A DNA stretch of 64,000 nucleotides from contig NZ_CP059732.1 in the NCBI RefSeq assembly GCF_014117325.1, forward strand, positions 2,493,001-2,557,000, given 5' to 3'. Both the position numbers and the translations under genes were made by a program. Below the pieces are notes generated by a model that was given only the letters and a program-made list of their open reading frames with translations, was not told the DNA's origin and did not search any database. This stretch comes from Spirosoma foliorum (lineage in GTDB: Bacteria; Bacteroidota; Bacteroidia; Cytophagales; Spirosomataceae). Below are positions 7,482 through 16,441 of the stretch, one piece after another. The first letter of the stretch is position 1. Each line of letters begins with the position of its first letter.

Positions 7482-8564
7482 TTAACGGCTGGCAACCAGT
7501 TTTTTATCCTTACTCTTGAGCTGGATTTTGGTAAGCGTCGGCCAGTTTTTGCCCGTAACGTAAAACGCGTTTTCGGTAGGTTGGAACGCTATGCCGTTCA
7601 GAACATTCTCTTTATCGATGTTCGTTGGGCGAATGCCTTCCATGTTCAGATTGCCAACAACCTTTCCAGTCTTGATATCGATCTGGACAATCCGATTGGT
7701 TTGCCAGACGTTGGCGTACACATACCCGTTTACATACTCCAATTCGTTGAGATTCATGACAGGCCCCATGTTGTCATAGACAACGAGTTCGCCTTTGCGC
7801 TGGAAATCTGGCGAAAGAAAATAGAGTTTGTTCGATCCATCACTCTGGATAAGAACCGAATCGGTATGGGTCAACCCCCAGCCCTGCGTTGGGTATGCGA
7901 ATGTTTTGGCAAGCTTAAAATCCATCGTATACTGGAAACAAACGCCCGAAGTCCAGGTGAGCTGGTAAATCCGGTCGTTCAGAATGGTAATACCTTCGCC
8001 AAAATACTGACTGTCTAGTGATACAGATTTAATCGTGGAGCCCGTTGCCAGGTCAATCTGCATGAGCTTTGATTGGCTATTCAGTCCAGTGCTTTCGTAC
8101 AATGTCCCCTTATAAAACTCAAGTCCCTGTGTGAAACTACTGGACTGATGAGGAAGCGTTTTGAGCACCGTGTAAGTAATGGATCGCGGATTAATATCAG
8201 ACCAAAATTCAACGCTGAGGGTATCCGCATTGACTGTGTTATTGGCCGTTTTACCACGGACAACTAGTTGGTGTAGCCCTATTTTTTCAGCCCCAGTATG
8301 GATAGAAAGTGACGTTGCGGATTTCTGAACCAGTGGTGAGCCAACATCATCGAGCGAAACGGTAGCCTCGCTCAAGGGCTGACTGAGCTGAATGGTTATC
8401 GTATCGCCAAGGGTGTACGTCGACTTGGTCAGCGAAGCAATTGGTTGTTTAGTATCTTCGGTGGTCGTCGTTTGTTCCTTTTTCTGTTTGCAGGTGAGCA
8501 CCGACAAACCTAATAGGGCAATGAATAAAAAACGGTAACGGGCTAACTTGTTGGGACGTTGCAT
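7482..8564 (-). CDS. Glutaminyl-peptide cyclotransferase lipoprotein (Glu_cyclase_2)
   Basis: 360 aa. Lipoprotein signal with lipobox LSVLTC (Cys25), then about 100 residues of a beta-rich linker, then the five-bladed propeller of plant-type glutaminyl cyclases: SSFTQGLEFYKGTLYESTGL, LDSQYFGEGITILNDRIYQLTW, LNELEYVNGYVYANVW and LNGIAFQPTENAFYVTGKNW. The family converts N-terminal Gln to pyroglutamate; extracytoplasmic proteins of Bacteroidota often have Gln after signal cleavage, which fits a periplasmic job. Followed downstream by nothing co-directional; starts 26 bases from the end of icmF. Confidence 0.88.
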   Translation of the reverse strand: MQRPNKLARYRFLFIALLGLSVLTCKQKKEQTTTTEDTKQPIASLTKSTYTLGDTITIQLSQPLSEATVSLDDVGSPLVQKSATSLSIHTGAEKIGLHQLVVRGKTANNTVNADTLSVEFWSDINPRSITYTVLKTLPHQSSSFTQGLEFYKGTLYESTGLNSQSKLMQIDLATGSTIKSVSLDSQYFGEGITILNDRIYQLTWTSGVCFQYTMDFKLAKTFAYPTQGWGLTHTDSVLIQSDGSNKLYFLSPDFQRKGELVVYDNMGPVMNLNELEYVNGYVYANVWQTNRIVQIDIKTGKVVGNLNMEGIRPTNIDKENVLNGIAFQPTENAFYVTGKNWPTLTKIQLKSKDKKLVASR

Positions 8565-8589
8565 TGGTGATTTCTAACTAATTTATTGC

Positions 8590-11500
8590 TTACATATTTC
8601 GTCTGTATCGACCACCCACTGCATAGAGTGCGTTGGATAGTTGACCCAAGGAACACACTTTGGTGGCTTCCAGCAGGCTTTCAAAAATATTGCCATTCGT
8701 TAAAGCTGTTGCCTGTAAATTGTTCAGAGCAGCTTCTGCTTCAACCTGATTGCGCTCCTGAAAAGCCCTACAAGATTCAACGGCGTAGCGTTTTTCGTCA
8801 TCGGTCGAGCGAATAACTTCGCTGGGAATAATAGTTGGCGAACCAGCTGGGTCGAGAAAGGTATTCACACCAACAATAGGCAGATCGCCGTTATGTTTCA
8901 ACGTTTCGTAATACATCGATTCTTCCTGAATCTTGCTACGCTGATACATCCGTTCCATAGCCCCCAGTACACCACCCCGCTCGTTAATAGCTAAAAACTC
9001 CTGATAGACCGCTTCTTCCACTAAATCAGTAAGCTCTTCTACGATGAACGCGCCCTGCAATGGATTTTCGTTTTTCGTCAGACCAAACTCACGATTAATT
9101 ACTAACTGAATGGCCATTGCCCGCCGAACGGATTCTTCGGTAGGGGTGGTGATGGCTTCATCGTACGCATTGGTATGCAGTGAGTTACAGTTGTCGTAAA
9201 TGGCTAATAGCGCTTGTAACGTTGTCCGAATATCGTTGAATGCGATTTCCTGCGCGTGTAGACTCCGACCAGAAGTTTGAATATGGTACTTGAGTTTCTG
9301 CGAACGGTCGTTGGCTTTGTATTTATGTTTCATAGCCTTGGCCCAGATGCGCCGGGCCACACGTCCAAGAACTGTGTACTCCGGGTCCATGCCATTCGAG
9401 AAAAAGAACGACAAGTTGGGCGCAAAGGCATCGATGTGCATCCCCCGACTCAGATAATACTCAACAAAGGTAAACCCATTGGAAAGCGTAAAGGCCAACT
9501 GGGAAATGGGGTTAGCACCCGCTTCGGCAATGTGATAGCCCGAAATCGAAACGGAGTAGAAATTCTGAACCTGATTGTCCGTGAAGTATTGCTGAATATC
9601 GCCCATCATTTTAAGGGCAAATTCTGTCGAGAAAATGCAGGTGTTTTGCGCCTGATCTTCCTTTAAAATATCAGCCTGCACCGTCCCGCGAACCTTCCGA
9701 AGCGTATCGGCTTTAATTTGCTCGTAAACGTCTTTGGGCAAAACTTTATCGCCTGTAGTACCCAATAATAATAAGCCAAGACCATCATTGCCGTCGGGGA
9801 GGGGGGCGTTGTAGGTGACCTCACCCCCCGGCCCCCTCTCCTTGAAATAAGGAGAGGGGGAGTTGTGGCTAGCCCCTCCCCTGAAATAAGTGGAGGGGTT
9901 GGGGTGGGGTTGCGCCCTCAACCATTTCTCGCACTGCTGATCGATTGCTGCGTTCAGGAAGAATCCGAGGAGCATAGGTGCGGGGCCATTAATCGTCATG
10001 GAGACCGATGTCGCCGGGTCGCAGAGGTCGAAGCCGGAATAGAGTTTCTTGGCATCATCAAGCGTGCAGATGCTGACACCTGAATTGCCGATTTTGCCGA
10101 AAATGTCGGGCCGAAAAGCTGGGTCTTCACCGTAAAGTGTAACCGAATCAAAGGCCGTCGACAACCGTTTGGCGGGTAACCCTTTCGATACATAGTGGAA
10201 TCGGCGGTTTGTGCGTTCTGGTCCGCCTTCGCCTGCAAACATGCGGGTGGGATCTTCACCTTCACGTTTGAGGGGAAACACACCGGCAGCGAACGGAAAC
10301 TCACCGGGCACATTTTCGGTCAGGAGCCAGCGCAGAATGTCGCCCCAATCGTTGTACTTCGGCAGGCTGACTTTCGGGATTTTTAGGTGCGAAAGGGTTT
10401 CTGAATAGAGCGGCTGCCGAATGATTTTGTCCCGGACTTTAAACTCATAAAATTCGGCCGCATAGCGTTTCTGAACATCGGGCCACTGTTGCAACATCGC
10501 CTGGCAATCTGGCTGAAGTCTGGTGCTGAGGTGCTCTGAAATTCGTTTTAATTCATCCTGAGCCGAACTGTCAGAAACAAGTTTCAGGACTCCATCAAGC
10601 TGGTAAAGCTGTCGGGCCATGGTTGTCTGTTCCTGTACAAACTGATCGTACCGGCGGCTCTCTTCTACAATCTCCGCCAGATAACGAACGCGATCGGGCG
10701 GAATGATGGCCTGTTGAGCTGAGTGTTTGGCGTTTGCTCTCTGCTCGCTGACCCCGCTCTCTGCTTCCTGCTCTTTACCATTTTCTCCCAACAGCCTCAT
10801 CAAACGAGCAAACAAGGCATTCATGCCCGCATCGTTGAACTGAGACGCTATAGTTCCCAAAATGGGTAATTCGTCGTCGGGTATATCCCAGCGGTTATGG
10901 TTCCGGCGATATTGTTTGCGTACATCGCGTAGGGCATCCAGCGAGCCCCGTTTGTCGAATTTATTGATCGCAATAACGTCGGCAAAGTCAAGCATGTCGA
11001 TTTTCTCCAACTGCGTGGCTGCCCCGTATTCAGCCGTCATCACGTATAGCGTTTTGTCGGCATGCTCCGTAATCTCGGTATCCGACTGGCCAATGCCCGA
11101 TGTTTCGACAATAATCAGATCAAACTGAGCGGCTTTACAAACATCAATGGCATCCTGTACGTAGCGACTTAACGCCAGATTCGATTGGCGAGTGGCCAGC
11201 GAACGCATATATACTCGACCGGGCTCTCCAACCTGGGCACTGATTGCATTCATGCGAATCCGATCGCCGAGAAGCGCACCGCCCGTTTTTCGTTTCGACG
11301 GATCGACCGAAATAATTGCCAGCGTCTGATCGGGATACGTCCGTAGAAACCGTAGCACCAGCTCATCCACCAATGATGATTTTCCTGCCCCCCCCGTACC
11401 CGTAATGCCCAGAACTTTGGGCGAATGCGCAAATGAGAGAAAGGACGATTGTTTAAATTGATCTGGATAGTTTTCGGCGGTGCTGATGAGCCGGGCTATT

Positions 11501-12003
11501 TGGTTGGTATTGAGCGATTGCGTGGGTTGGGTAATTGGCGGCAAGGCAAAATCGCACTGACGAAGCAAATCGTCAATCATACCCTGTAAACCCATCGCTC
11601 GCCCATCGTCGGGCGAGTAGATCCGGGTGATCCCATATCTATGAAGCTCCTCAATTTCTGTTGGTAGAATGGTGCCACCACCGCCACCGAAGATCTTAAT
11701 GTGTCCTGCGCCCAGTTCGTGAAGCAGGTCGTACATGTATTTGAAAAACTCCAGATGGCCTCCCTGATAACTCGTTACGGCAATACCCTGTACGTCTTCC
11801 TGAATAGCGCAATCGACAATTTCGGCCACCGATCGATTGTGCCCAAGGTGGATGACTTCAGCGCCAGACGCCTGCATCAGTCGGCGCATGAGATTAATGG
11901 CTGCATCGTGCCCATCGAACAACGAAGCCGCTGTAACGATGCGGATTTTATGCGTAAACGGTTGCGGTTGCTGGGCGGCTGGTTTAGGAGATTGAGCAAT
12001 CAT
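8590..12003 (-). CDS. icmF: Fused isobutyryl-CoA mutase (B12-binding, G-protein chaperone and mutase domains)
   Basis: 1137 aa. Order: B12-binding domain (about 20-150, D30-G-H32 with His32 as the expected cobalt ligand), MeaB/ArgK-type G-domain (P-loop GTGGAGKSS 202-210, NKFD 347-350), and the TIM-barrel acyl-CoA mutase (after about 560; [45 protein letters not shown]). The enzyme interconverts isobutyryl- and n-butyryl-CoA with adenosylcobalamin, and the built-in GTPase guards cofactor loading. Residues about 697-730 are encoded by a palindromic repeat (separate entry). A low-complexity linker (about 405-425) contains an 11-base direct repeat. No cobalamin riboswitch in the short leader. 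Exact -7 box upstream; divergent from the TraB gene. Confidence 0.95.
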   Translation of the reverse strand: MIAQSPKPAAQQPQPFTHKIRIVTAASLFDGHDAAINLMRRLMQASGAEVIHLGHNRSVAEIVDCAIQEDVQGIAVTSYQGGHLEFFKYMYDLLHELGAGHIKIFGGGGGTILPTEIEELHRYGITRIYSPDDGRAMGLQGMIDDLLRQCDFALPPITQPTQSLNTNQIARLISTAENYPDQFKQSSFLSFAHSPKVLGITGTGGAGKSSLVDELVLRFLRTYPDQTLAIISVDPSKRKTGGALLGDRIRMNAISAQVGEPGRVYMRSLATRQSNLALSRYVQDAIDVCKAAQFDLIIVETSGIGQSDTEITEHADKTLYVMTAEYGAATQLEKIDMLDFADVIAINKFDKRGSLDALRDVRKQYRRNHNRWDIPDDELPILGTIASQFNDAGMNALFARLMRLLGENGKEQEAESGVSEQRANAKHSAQQAIIPPDRVRYLAEIVEESRRYDQFVQEQTTMARQLYQLDGVLKLVSDSSAQDELKRISEHLSTRLQPDCQAMLQQWPDVQKRYAAEFYEFKVRDKIIRQPLYSETLSHLKIPKVSLPKYNDWGDILRWLLTENVPGEFPFAAGVFPLKREGEDPTRMFAGEGGPERTNRRFHYVSKGLPAKRLSTAFDSVTLYGEDPAFRPDIFGKIGNSGVSICTLDDAKKLYSGFDLCDPATSVSMTINGPAPMLLGFFLNAAIDQQCEKWLRAQPHPNPSTYFRGGASHNSPSPYFKERGPGGEVTYNAPLPDGNDGLGLLLLGTTGDKVLPKDVYEQIKADTLRKVRGTVQADILKEDQAQNTCIFSTEFALKMMGDIQQYFTDNQVQNFYSVSISGYHIAEAGANPISQLAFTLSNGFTFVEYYLSRGMHIDAFAPNLSFFFSNGMDPEYTVLGRVARRIWAKAMKHKYKANDRSQKLKYHIQTSGRSLHAQEIAFNDIRTTLQALLAIYDNCNSLHTNAYDEAITTPTEESVRRAMAIQLVINREFGLTKNENPLQGAFIVEELTDLVEEAVYQEFLAINERGGVLGAMERMYQRSKIQEESMYYETLKHNGDLPIVGVNTFLDPAGSPTIIPSEVIRSTDDEKRYAVESCRAFQERNQVEAEAALNNLQATALTNGNIFESLLEATKVCSLGQLSNALYAVGGRYRRNM
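9815..9911. repeat. GC-rich palindromic element inside the icmF coding sequence
   Basis: CCCCCTCTCCTT (9832-9843) pairs perfectly with AAGGAGAGGGGG (9849-9860); a second hairpin pairs CCCCTCC (9873-9879) with GGAGGGG (9892-9898). Both loops carry GAAATAA. The wording is typical of intergenic repeats, yet it is read through in frame and gives a Pro/Gly/Ser-rich stretch ([20 protein letters not shown]) in a linker before the conserved PDGNDGLGL motif. Confidence 0.8.
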
Positions 12004-12038
12004 CGGATTATTGACTCAAACATTGAACTAGATTGCAC

Positions 12039-12046
12039 CAAAGGTA
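12039..12046 (-). promoter_or_regulatory. -7 promoter element (TACCTTTG) of icmF
   Basis: Exact TAnnTTTG match on the reverse strand 36 bases before the icmF ATG; predicted leader about 30 bases, too short for a riboswitch. Confidence 0.5.
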
Positions 12047-12156
12047 CGCGTTACGAATCGAACGTGAATGCAATTTATCCGCCGTTCGTCCTGCTAAACG
12101 GCTTACTGCCCCCAATGTTTCGCTGATGAATTGCGTTAATAGGTAGCTTTACCGAA

Positions 12157-12164
12157 TATCTTTG
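12157..12164 (+). promoter_or_regulatory. -7 promoter element (TATCTTTG) of the TraB/GumN gene
   Basis: Exact TAnnTTTG match 10 bases before the ATG at 12174. The potential TTG start at 12162 is part of this box, so it cannot be the translation start; transcription would begin almost at the ATG. Confidence 0.5.
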
Positions 12165-12173
12165 ATAACGAGC

Positions 12174-13055
12174 ATGAGAAAAAATATAGCGTCTAAACTT
12201 GCGCTGGCAGGTTTATTAGTAACCAGTATAGCAGCTACAGCGGTTCAGGCTCAGGATAAAGCCTTACTGTATGAAGTTACGGGTCCTGGCTTGGCTAAAC
12301 CATCCTACCTCTATGGCACATTCCACCTCATTTGCCCGGCCGATTTGCAAATAACGGACGCGATCAAGAAAGCAATGAGCGATTCCCAGCAAGTTTATCT
12401 GGAGTTGGATATGGATGATCCTAACATGATGATGAACATGCAAAAAGCGGTTATGATGTCGGGTGGAAAAACAATTAAAGATCTACTTTCCGCCGATGAT
12501 TATACTGTCCTGGACAATTATTTGAAGCAGAAAATGGGCATGGGCCTGGCTCAGATGGGTATGTTTAAACCCATTGGCATTATGTCGATGATGTACATGA
12601 CTATGCTTCCCTGTCAGCCTGCTTCCTACGACATGACGTTTGCGCAGATGGCCGCAACGGATAAAAAAGAGGTGTTTGGACTTGAGACGCTTGAGGCTGA
12701 GATGGCTGCGCTGGATAAAATTCCCTTGTCGGAACAGCTAAAAGGGTTGGTTGAGATGGCTAGAAACCCCGATGAAGCCAAGAAGGAGTTTTCAGAAATG
12801 GTTGATAATTATAAAGCGCATGACCTGAATAAACTGATGGGCGGCATGAAATCCAGCAAATTTAGCGGAGGTGATTTTTCGCAGTTTGAAGAGAGTTTGC
12901 TGGGCGAGCGGAATGTAAGCTGGATGCCGGTTATTGAAAAAGCGGCTAAAGAAAAACCAACTTTTTTTGCCTTCGGTGCCGGGCATTTGGGCAACGAAAA
13001 GGGCATTGTGAATCTGCTTCGCAAAAAGGGGTACACCGTGAAACCTGTGCAATAA
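12174..13055 (+). CDS. TraB/GumN family secreted protein
   Basis: 293 aa from the ATG at 12174. Signal peptide (LALAGLLVTSIAATAVQA), then the family hallmarks: KPSYLYGTFHLICPAD near the mature N-terminus (the GT.H motif) and FFAFGAGHLGNEKGIVNLLRKKGY at the C-terminus (the GxxH motif). TraB/GumN members are proposed metalloprotease-like proteins built on these paired His motifs; substrates are unknown in bacteria. The central part is very methionine-rich (about residues 85-150, e.g. MMMNMQKAVMMSGG), which is odd for an exported protein and could bind metal or heme (inference). Confidence 0.88.
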   Translation: MRKNIASKLALAGLLVTSIAATAVQAQDKALLYEVTGPGLAKPSYLYGTFHLICPADLQITDAIKKAMSDSQQVYLELDMDDPNMMMNMQKAVMMSGGKTIKDLLSADDYTVLDNYLKQKMGMGLAQMGMFKPIGIMSMMYMTMLPCQPASYDMTFAQMAATDKKEVFGLETLEAEMAALDKIPLSEQLKGLVEMARNPDEAKKEFSEMVDNYKAHDLNKLMGGMKSSKFSGGDFSQFEESLLGERNVSWMPVIEKAAKEKPTFFAFGAGHLGNEKGIVNLLRKKGYTVKPVQ

Positions 13056-13095
13056 CTGGTGTTGGAATTAGATCTCCCACCTAAAACTGAATTGT

Positions 13096-13179
13096 CTTTT
13101 GTCATCCCGACCTTAGGAGGGATCTCAAGCTTCGTACTAATCAAACTTGAGATCCCTCCTAAAGTCGGGATGACAAAAG
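13096..13179. repeat. GTCATCCCGAC palindrome, copy A (convergent junction)
   Basis: 34-base arms at 13096-13129 and 13146-13179 with one mismatch; core GTCATCCCGACCTTAGGAGG. The 16-base loop is the reverse complement of the loop of copy C at 61698-61713 apart from one base, so the two copies are the same element in opposite orientation. Lies between convergent genes and likely serves as a two-way terminator. Confidence 0.85.
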
Positions 13180-13220
13180 TCAGTCTGGATTTTTCTATTG
13201 AAGAAAAAGTTTGAACCTGA

Positions 13221-13712
13221 TCAATACCGCCGGTGAGTTAGGGTAAACATATAACCTTCATAATTACCCGACATGCCCGTTGCATTCGTGGCTGGTTGAC
13301 AACTAACTACCGTATTTGCGTCTTTCGCTGAGGTAAACAACTCTCGATCAACGACAACAGGGTCAATTGTATAGCCGAGTTTAATTAACTCAGTTCGCAG
13401 AAGTTCATACTGTTCTTTTGAACGGACCTGGTACGTAAGCACATCTGACCGGCTGTTGCGGTCGTATTGTATTATAGCCGTTGCTTTCGATGGATCTTGT
13501 TGTAATGGACTTGGATGATACGCAAACAAACAAGTCCAGCCATTCAAACCGCCTGAGCTTTTATAGCACACAAATCCCTGTTGAAACATACTGTACTCAA
13601 ATTTATCGGCTGAAGCACTTAAGCATTGGAATAAGTCTGGCATGTGTATTCGTTGAGCAAAGGAGACAGATGTCCAGAGGAACAGGCCAAGTAAAACGGT
13701 TAAAAAACGCAT
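13221..13712 (-). CDS. Secreted hypothetical protein
   Basis: 163 aa. Signal peptide MRFLTVLLGLFLWTSVSFA; mature part has four cysteines (CLSAS, VCYKS, TCLFA, VSCQP) that could form two disulfides in the periplasm. Mixed alpha/beta texture with YQVRSKEQYELLRTELIKLG. No family recognised. Stands alone between the palindrome at 13096-13179 and the terminator of the next gene. Confidence 0.6.
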   Translation of the reverse strand: MRFLTVLLGLFLWTSVSFAQRIHMPDLFQCLSASADKFEYSMFQQGFVCYKSSGGLNGWTCLFAYHPSPLQQDPSKATAIIQYDRNSRSDVLTYQVRSKEQYELLRTELIKLGYTIDPVVVDRELFTSAKDANTVVSCQPATNATGMSGNYEGYMFTLTHRRY

Positions 13713-13781
13713 CTGATCTTTAGTGAATGAGGTAGAGTAACTAGGTGTTATTTTGCCTCCATCAATAATTCGGCCAAAAAA

Positions 13782-13818
13782 ACAGCTCCAGATAAGACTG
13801 TTTCTTACCTGGAGCTGT
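13782..13818 (-). terminator. Rho-independent terminator of the 13865-14686 gene
   Basis: ACAGCTCCAG (13782-13791) pairs with CTGGAGCTGT (13809-13818); on the reverse strand the hairpin is followed by a run of seven T. It lies 46 bases after the stop of the upstream gene. Confidence 0.75.
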
Positions 13819-13864
13819 AATAAATGAGTAGAATTGCCAGAAATATTCTGGCAGGTTTCAACGA

Positions 13865-14686
13865 TTAATTGCTGGGTTTTGTGGTGTATTCCATGAATCG
13901 GTACACTTCCTGCCGGACAAAATCGAACATCTGGGCCGTCTGGCTACGAAGTTGTTTGTAGGCTGGAGCCGCTATGACGGGGTTGGGTGTATCGGCGAGA
14001 ACTGGATTCGCGACGGCTTCCATAGTGGAAACGTAACTGGCAATACTGAACTCATAGCCTTTTTCGCTTCCGTTCGGAATAAGTAAGGACGAGAAGTCCC
14101 AACCCAGCAGCGTTCCCCGTTTGATGCGTTCCTCGCCAAGTCGTTTTAATTGACTGACAACACCATCGTAATCAGCGCCAGGGTTCCGACGACGAATCCG
14201 ATCAATAACCATCAGTTGCGTGCCATCGGGGGCAAATTTTGGCGCAAAGGTGCCGTCGGTTATCTCCCAGATTTCTATTTTGACGACAGGTGCCGTATTA
14301 CGATCCCGTCGTTGCAGGTCTGCCATTTTCTGTTGAACACTATCGCCGTAAATACGCGCCATTGCCTCTGGTGATGCTCCTTTGATGGACATCCCATGTG
14401 TAACGATACGAGTCACATAGTCATACTCCGTCTGGTTCGGATTCGAGGTAAACTGCTTAACGGTCATGTACCAGCCTTCCAGTTTTCCTTCATCGACAGC
14501 CGCCTGATTGACCTTTTTCCACTCCCGTTCAACGGGCAATGCGTCCTGAATCGTAAGACCTGGATTTAGCTTGTGGTAAATCAAATACATGTATGTTTTC
14601 TGGGTCGCTTTCGATTGCGCTATGACACCCGAAACACAGAAAAAGGAAAGACTTAGCAAGAACAAAGTACGATGGAGACAACGCAT
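13865..14686 (-). CDS. Secreted protein with internal duplication, unknown function
   Basis: 273 aa. Signal peptide (LFLLSLSFFCVSGVIA). Two halves resemble one another: first PVEREWKKVNQAAVDEGKLEGWYM...SNPNQTEYDYVTRIVTHGM, second QLKRLGEERIKRGTLLGWDFSSL...GSEKGYEFSIASYVSTM. Each has a helix with a conserved 'GxLxGW' turn followed by a Y(D/E)(Y/F) strand, which suggests two ferredoxin-like (dimeric alpha-beta barrel) modules fused in tandem; this is inference. No catalytic motif seen. Own rho-independent terminator at 13782-13818. Confidence 0.6.
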   Translation of the reverse strand: MRCLHRTLFLLSLSFFCVSGVIAQSKATQKTYMYLIYHKLNPGLTIQDALPVEREWKKVNQAAVDEGKLEGWYMTVKQFTSNPNQTEYDYVTRIVTHGMSIKGASPEAMARIYGDSVQQKMADLQRRDRNTAPVVKIEIWEITDGTFAPKFAPDGTQLMVIDRIRRRNPGADYDGVVSQLKRLGEERIKRGTLLGWDFSSLLIPNGSEKGYEFSIASYVSTMEAVANPVLADTPNPVIAAPAYKQLRSQTAQMFDFVRQEVYRFMEYTTKPSN

Positions 14687-14882
14687 AGGAAGAGGGATTT
14701 AGGTCCAGATTGGCAGACTGAAAATTCAGTTTGACAGAAAAGGCATCAGGTGCTTATGGATACCTACCCGTGTCTCCTTTTGAGGGAATGATTTAAAATA
14801 GATTAGGTTATTTCTCTTTGATCTCACTCCACAAAAAAGAACAACAACGACTGGGTATAACCCAACTTACCCAACAGTTCCG

Positions 14883-14890
14883 TACTTTTG
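14883..14890 (+). promoter_or_regulatory. -7 promoter element (TACTTTTG) before the aminotransferase gene
   Basis: Exact TAnnTTTG match ending 5 bases before the first in-frame ATG (14895). Transcription starting 6-8 bases after the box would begin at or after that ATG, which favours the internal ATG at 14937. Confidence 0.5.
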
Positions 14891-14936
14891 CGGCATGGAA
14901 TTAGCGTGCATAGAAGAAGTTGTAGAAGTACCTGGA

Positions 14937-16148
14937 ATGGAAATACTGAAAAGCGATCGGCTTACGCATTTGAAATACGATATTCGGGGACCTATTTATG
15001 AGAAGTCTCTTGAACTCGAAAGTCAGGGTTTTAAAATTATCAGTCTGAATATTGGCAATCCTGCCACCTTTGGCTTCGATGCCCCCGACGAAATTGTCCA
15101 TGATATTATTCTGAATATCCGTAATGCGCAGGGGTACTCTGACTCTCGGGGTTTGTTTGCCGCCCGAAAAGCGGTTATGCACCACACACAGAATATTGGC
15201 CTTCCTGGTATTACTATCAACGATATTTACATCGGTAACGGGGTAAGTGAGTTGATCATGCTTTCTATGCAAGCGCTCCTGAATGAAGGCGACGAAGTAC
15301 TGGTGCCCTCTCCCGATTATCCGCTGTGGACAGCTTCGGTTGCTTTTTGTGGCGGCAAACCAGTCCATTACGTTTGTGACGAAGCTTCCGATTGGAATCC
15401 GGATCTGGCTGATTTAGAGCGTAAAATTACTCCCCGTACACGGGCCATCGTTGTCATCAACCCAAATAACCCAACGGGGGCAGTTTATGATAAAGAGGTA
15501 TTGCAAGGCATTGCCCGCATTGCCGAGCGTCATAAACTGATCGTCTTTTCCGACGAGATCTACGATAGGATTCTATACAACGGAGCCGTTCATTATCCAA
15601 TTTCTAAAATGATTAACGACACGCTCTGTATCACGATGGGCGGATTGTCGAAAAATTACCGGGCCGCTGGTTTTCGGGGTGGTTGGATGATTTTGAGCGG
15701 TGCGCGGAAACGAGCTAAATCCTACATCGAAGGCCTGACTTTACTGGCAAGTATGCGTCTTTGTGCCAACGTTCCAACACAGTATGCGATTCAAACAGCT
15801 TTAGGCGGCTATCAGAGCATCAATGATTTAGTGCTTCCTACGGGTCGTTTATACAAACAAATGATGCTGGCGTATGACCGCATGACGGCCATTCCGGGTA
15901 TTACCTGTGTGAAACCCAAAGGTTCATTGTATATTTTTCCGAAGATTGATTTGAGCCAGTTTAGATTGGAAGGCGATGACGATTTCGTACTAAATCTATT
16001 GACGGAGCAAAAAGTACTGGTTGTATCAGGAAATGGGTTTAACTATACCAAGAATGATCACTTCCGAATTGTCTGTCTGCCAACTGTCGATGAACTAAAT
16101 GTAGCAATGGATCGGATCGAATATTTCCTTGAAAGCCGACGAAAATAA
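14937..16148 (+). CDS. alaA: AlaA-type PLP-dependent alanine (glutamate-pyruvate) aminotransferase
   Basis: 403 aa from ATG 14937 (14 residues shorter than from ATG 14895, which the -7 box makes unlikely). Fold type I aminotransferase, class I/II: YDIRGPIYEKSLELESQG and ISLNIGNPATFGF at the N-terminus, GYSDSRGLFAARKAV, VVINPNNPTGAVYD, SDEIYDRILY, and the PLP lysine in LSKNYRAAGFRGGW. The YDIRGP and GLSKNYRAAGFRGGW motifs are those of E. coli AlaA (YfbQ) and relatives, which make alanine from pyruvate and glutamate. Cytoplasmic, single gene with its own terminator. Confidence 0.92.
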   Translation: MEILKSDRLTHLKYDIRGPIYEKSLELESQGFKIISLNIGNPATFGFDAPDEIVHDIILNIRNAQGYSDSRGLFAARKAVMHHTQNIGLPGITINDIYIGNGVSELIMLSMQALLNEGDEVLVPSPDYPLWTASVAFCGGKPVHYVCDEASDWNPDLADLERKITPRTRAIVVINPNNPTGAVYDKEVLQGIARIAERHKLIVFSDEIYDRILYNGAVHYPISKMINDTLCITMGGLSKNYRAAGFRGGWMILSGARKRAKSYIEGLTLLASMRLCANVPTQYAIQTALGGYQSINDLVLPTGRLYKQMMLAYDRMTAIPGITCVKPKGSLYIFPKIDLSQFRLEGDDDFVLNLLTEQKVLVVSGNGFNYTKNDHFRIVCLPTVDELNVAMDRIEYFLESRRK

Positions 16149-16176
16149 ACAAGGTTAATAAGAACGATATACGTAA

Positions 16177-16201
16177 AATGGCCCGAATTAGTCGGGCCAT
16201 T
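16177..16201 (+). terminator. Rho-independent terminator after the aminotransferase gene
   Basis: AATGGCCCGA (16177-16186), 5-base loop, TCGGGCCATT (16192-16201), followed by TCTGTTTTT. Begins 29 bases after the stop. Confidence 0.85.
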
Positions 16202-16332
16202 TCTGTTTTTACACAGCGTTGATACTAAGGTGTTTTGCCTACGGGTTAATCAATTTTTAACCCAATAAACGATTTCTAAAGTCTGGAAACGTTTTTACAA
16301 GATCGCTTGTTAATAGATTCTTTCTCAGTAAT

Positions 16333-16364
16333 AAATCTCGTTGGTAAGGCTATCAACGAGATTT
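16333..16364 (+). terminator. Second hairpin upstream of the LOG gene
   Basis: AAATCTCGTTG (16333-16343) pairs with CAACGAGATTT (16354-16364), followed by TTGATT. There is no gene between this hairpin and the terminator at 16177-16201, so it either terminates an unseen small RNA of up to about 150 bases or is a leader hairpin of the next gene. I see nothing that decides this. Confidence 0.45.
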
Positions 16365-16441
16365 TTGATTAGTTTGGATGGCTATTATATAACTTAACGA
16401 AGTGAGTACGATTCGCGCCCACTGCCTTTTTTAGTACATAC

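Noticed and set aside
12004..12040. Cobalamin riboswitch upstream of icmF
   Set aside because: The predicted leader is only about 30 bases; there is no room for the riboswitch and no B12-box-like sequence.
16202..16364. Possible small RNA between two terminator-like hairpins
   Set aside because: No -7 box or conserved secondary structure was seen; kept only as a note on the second hairpin.
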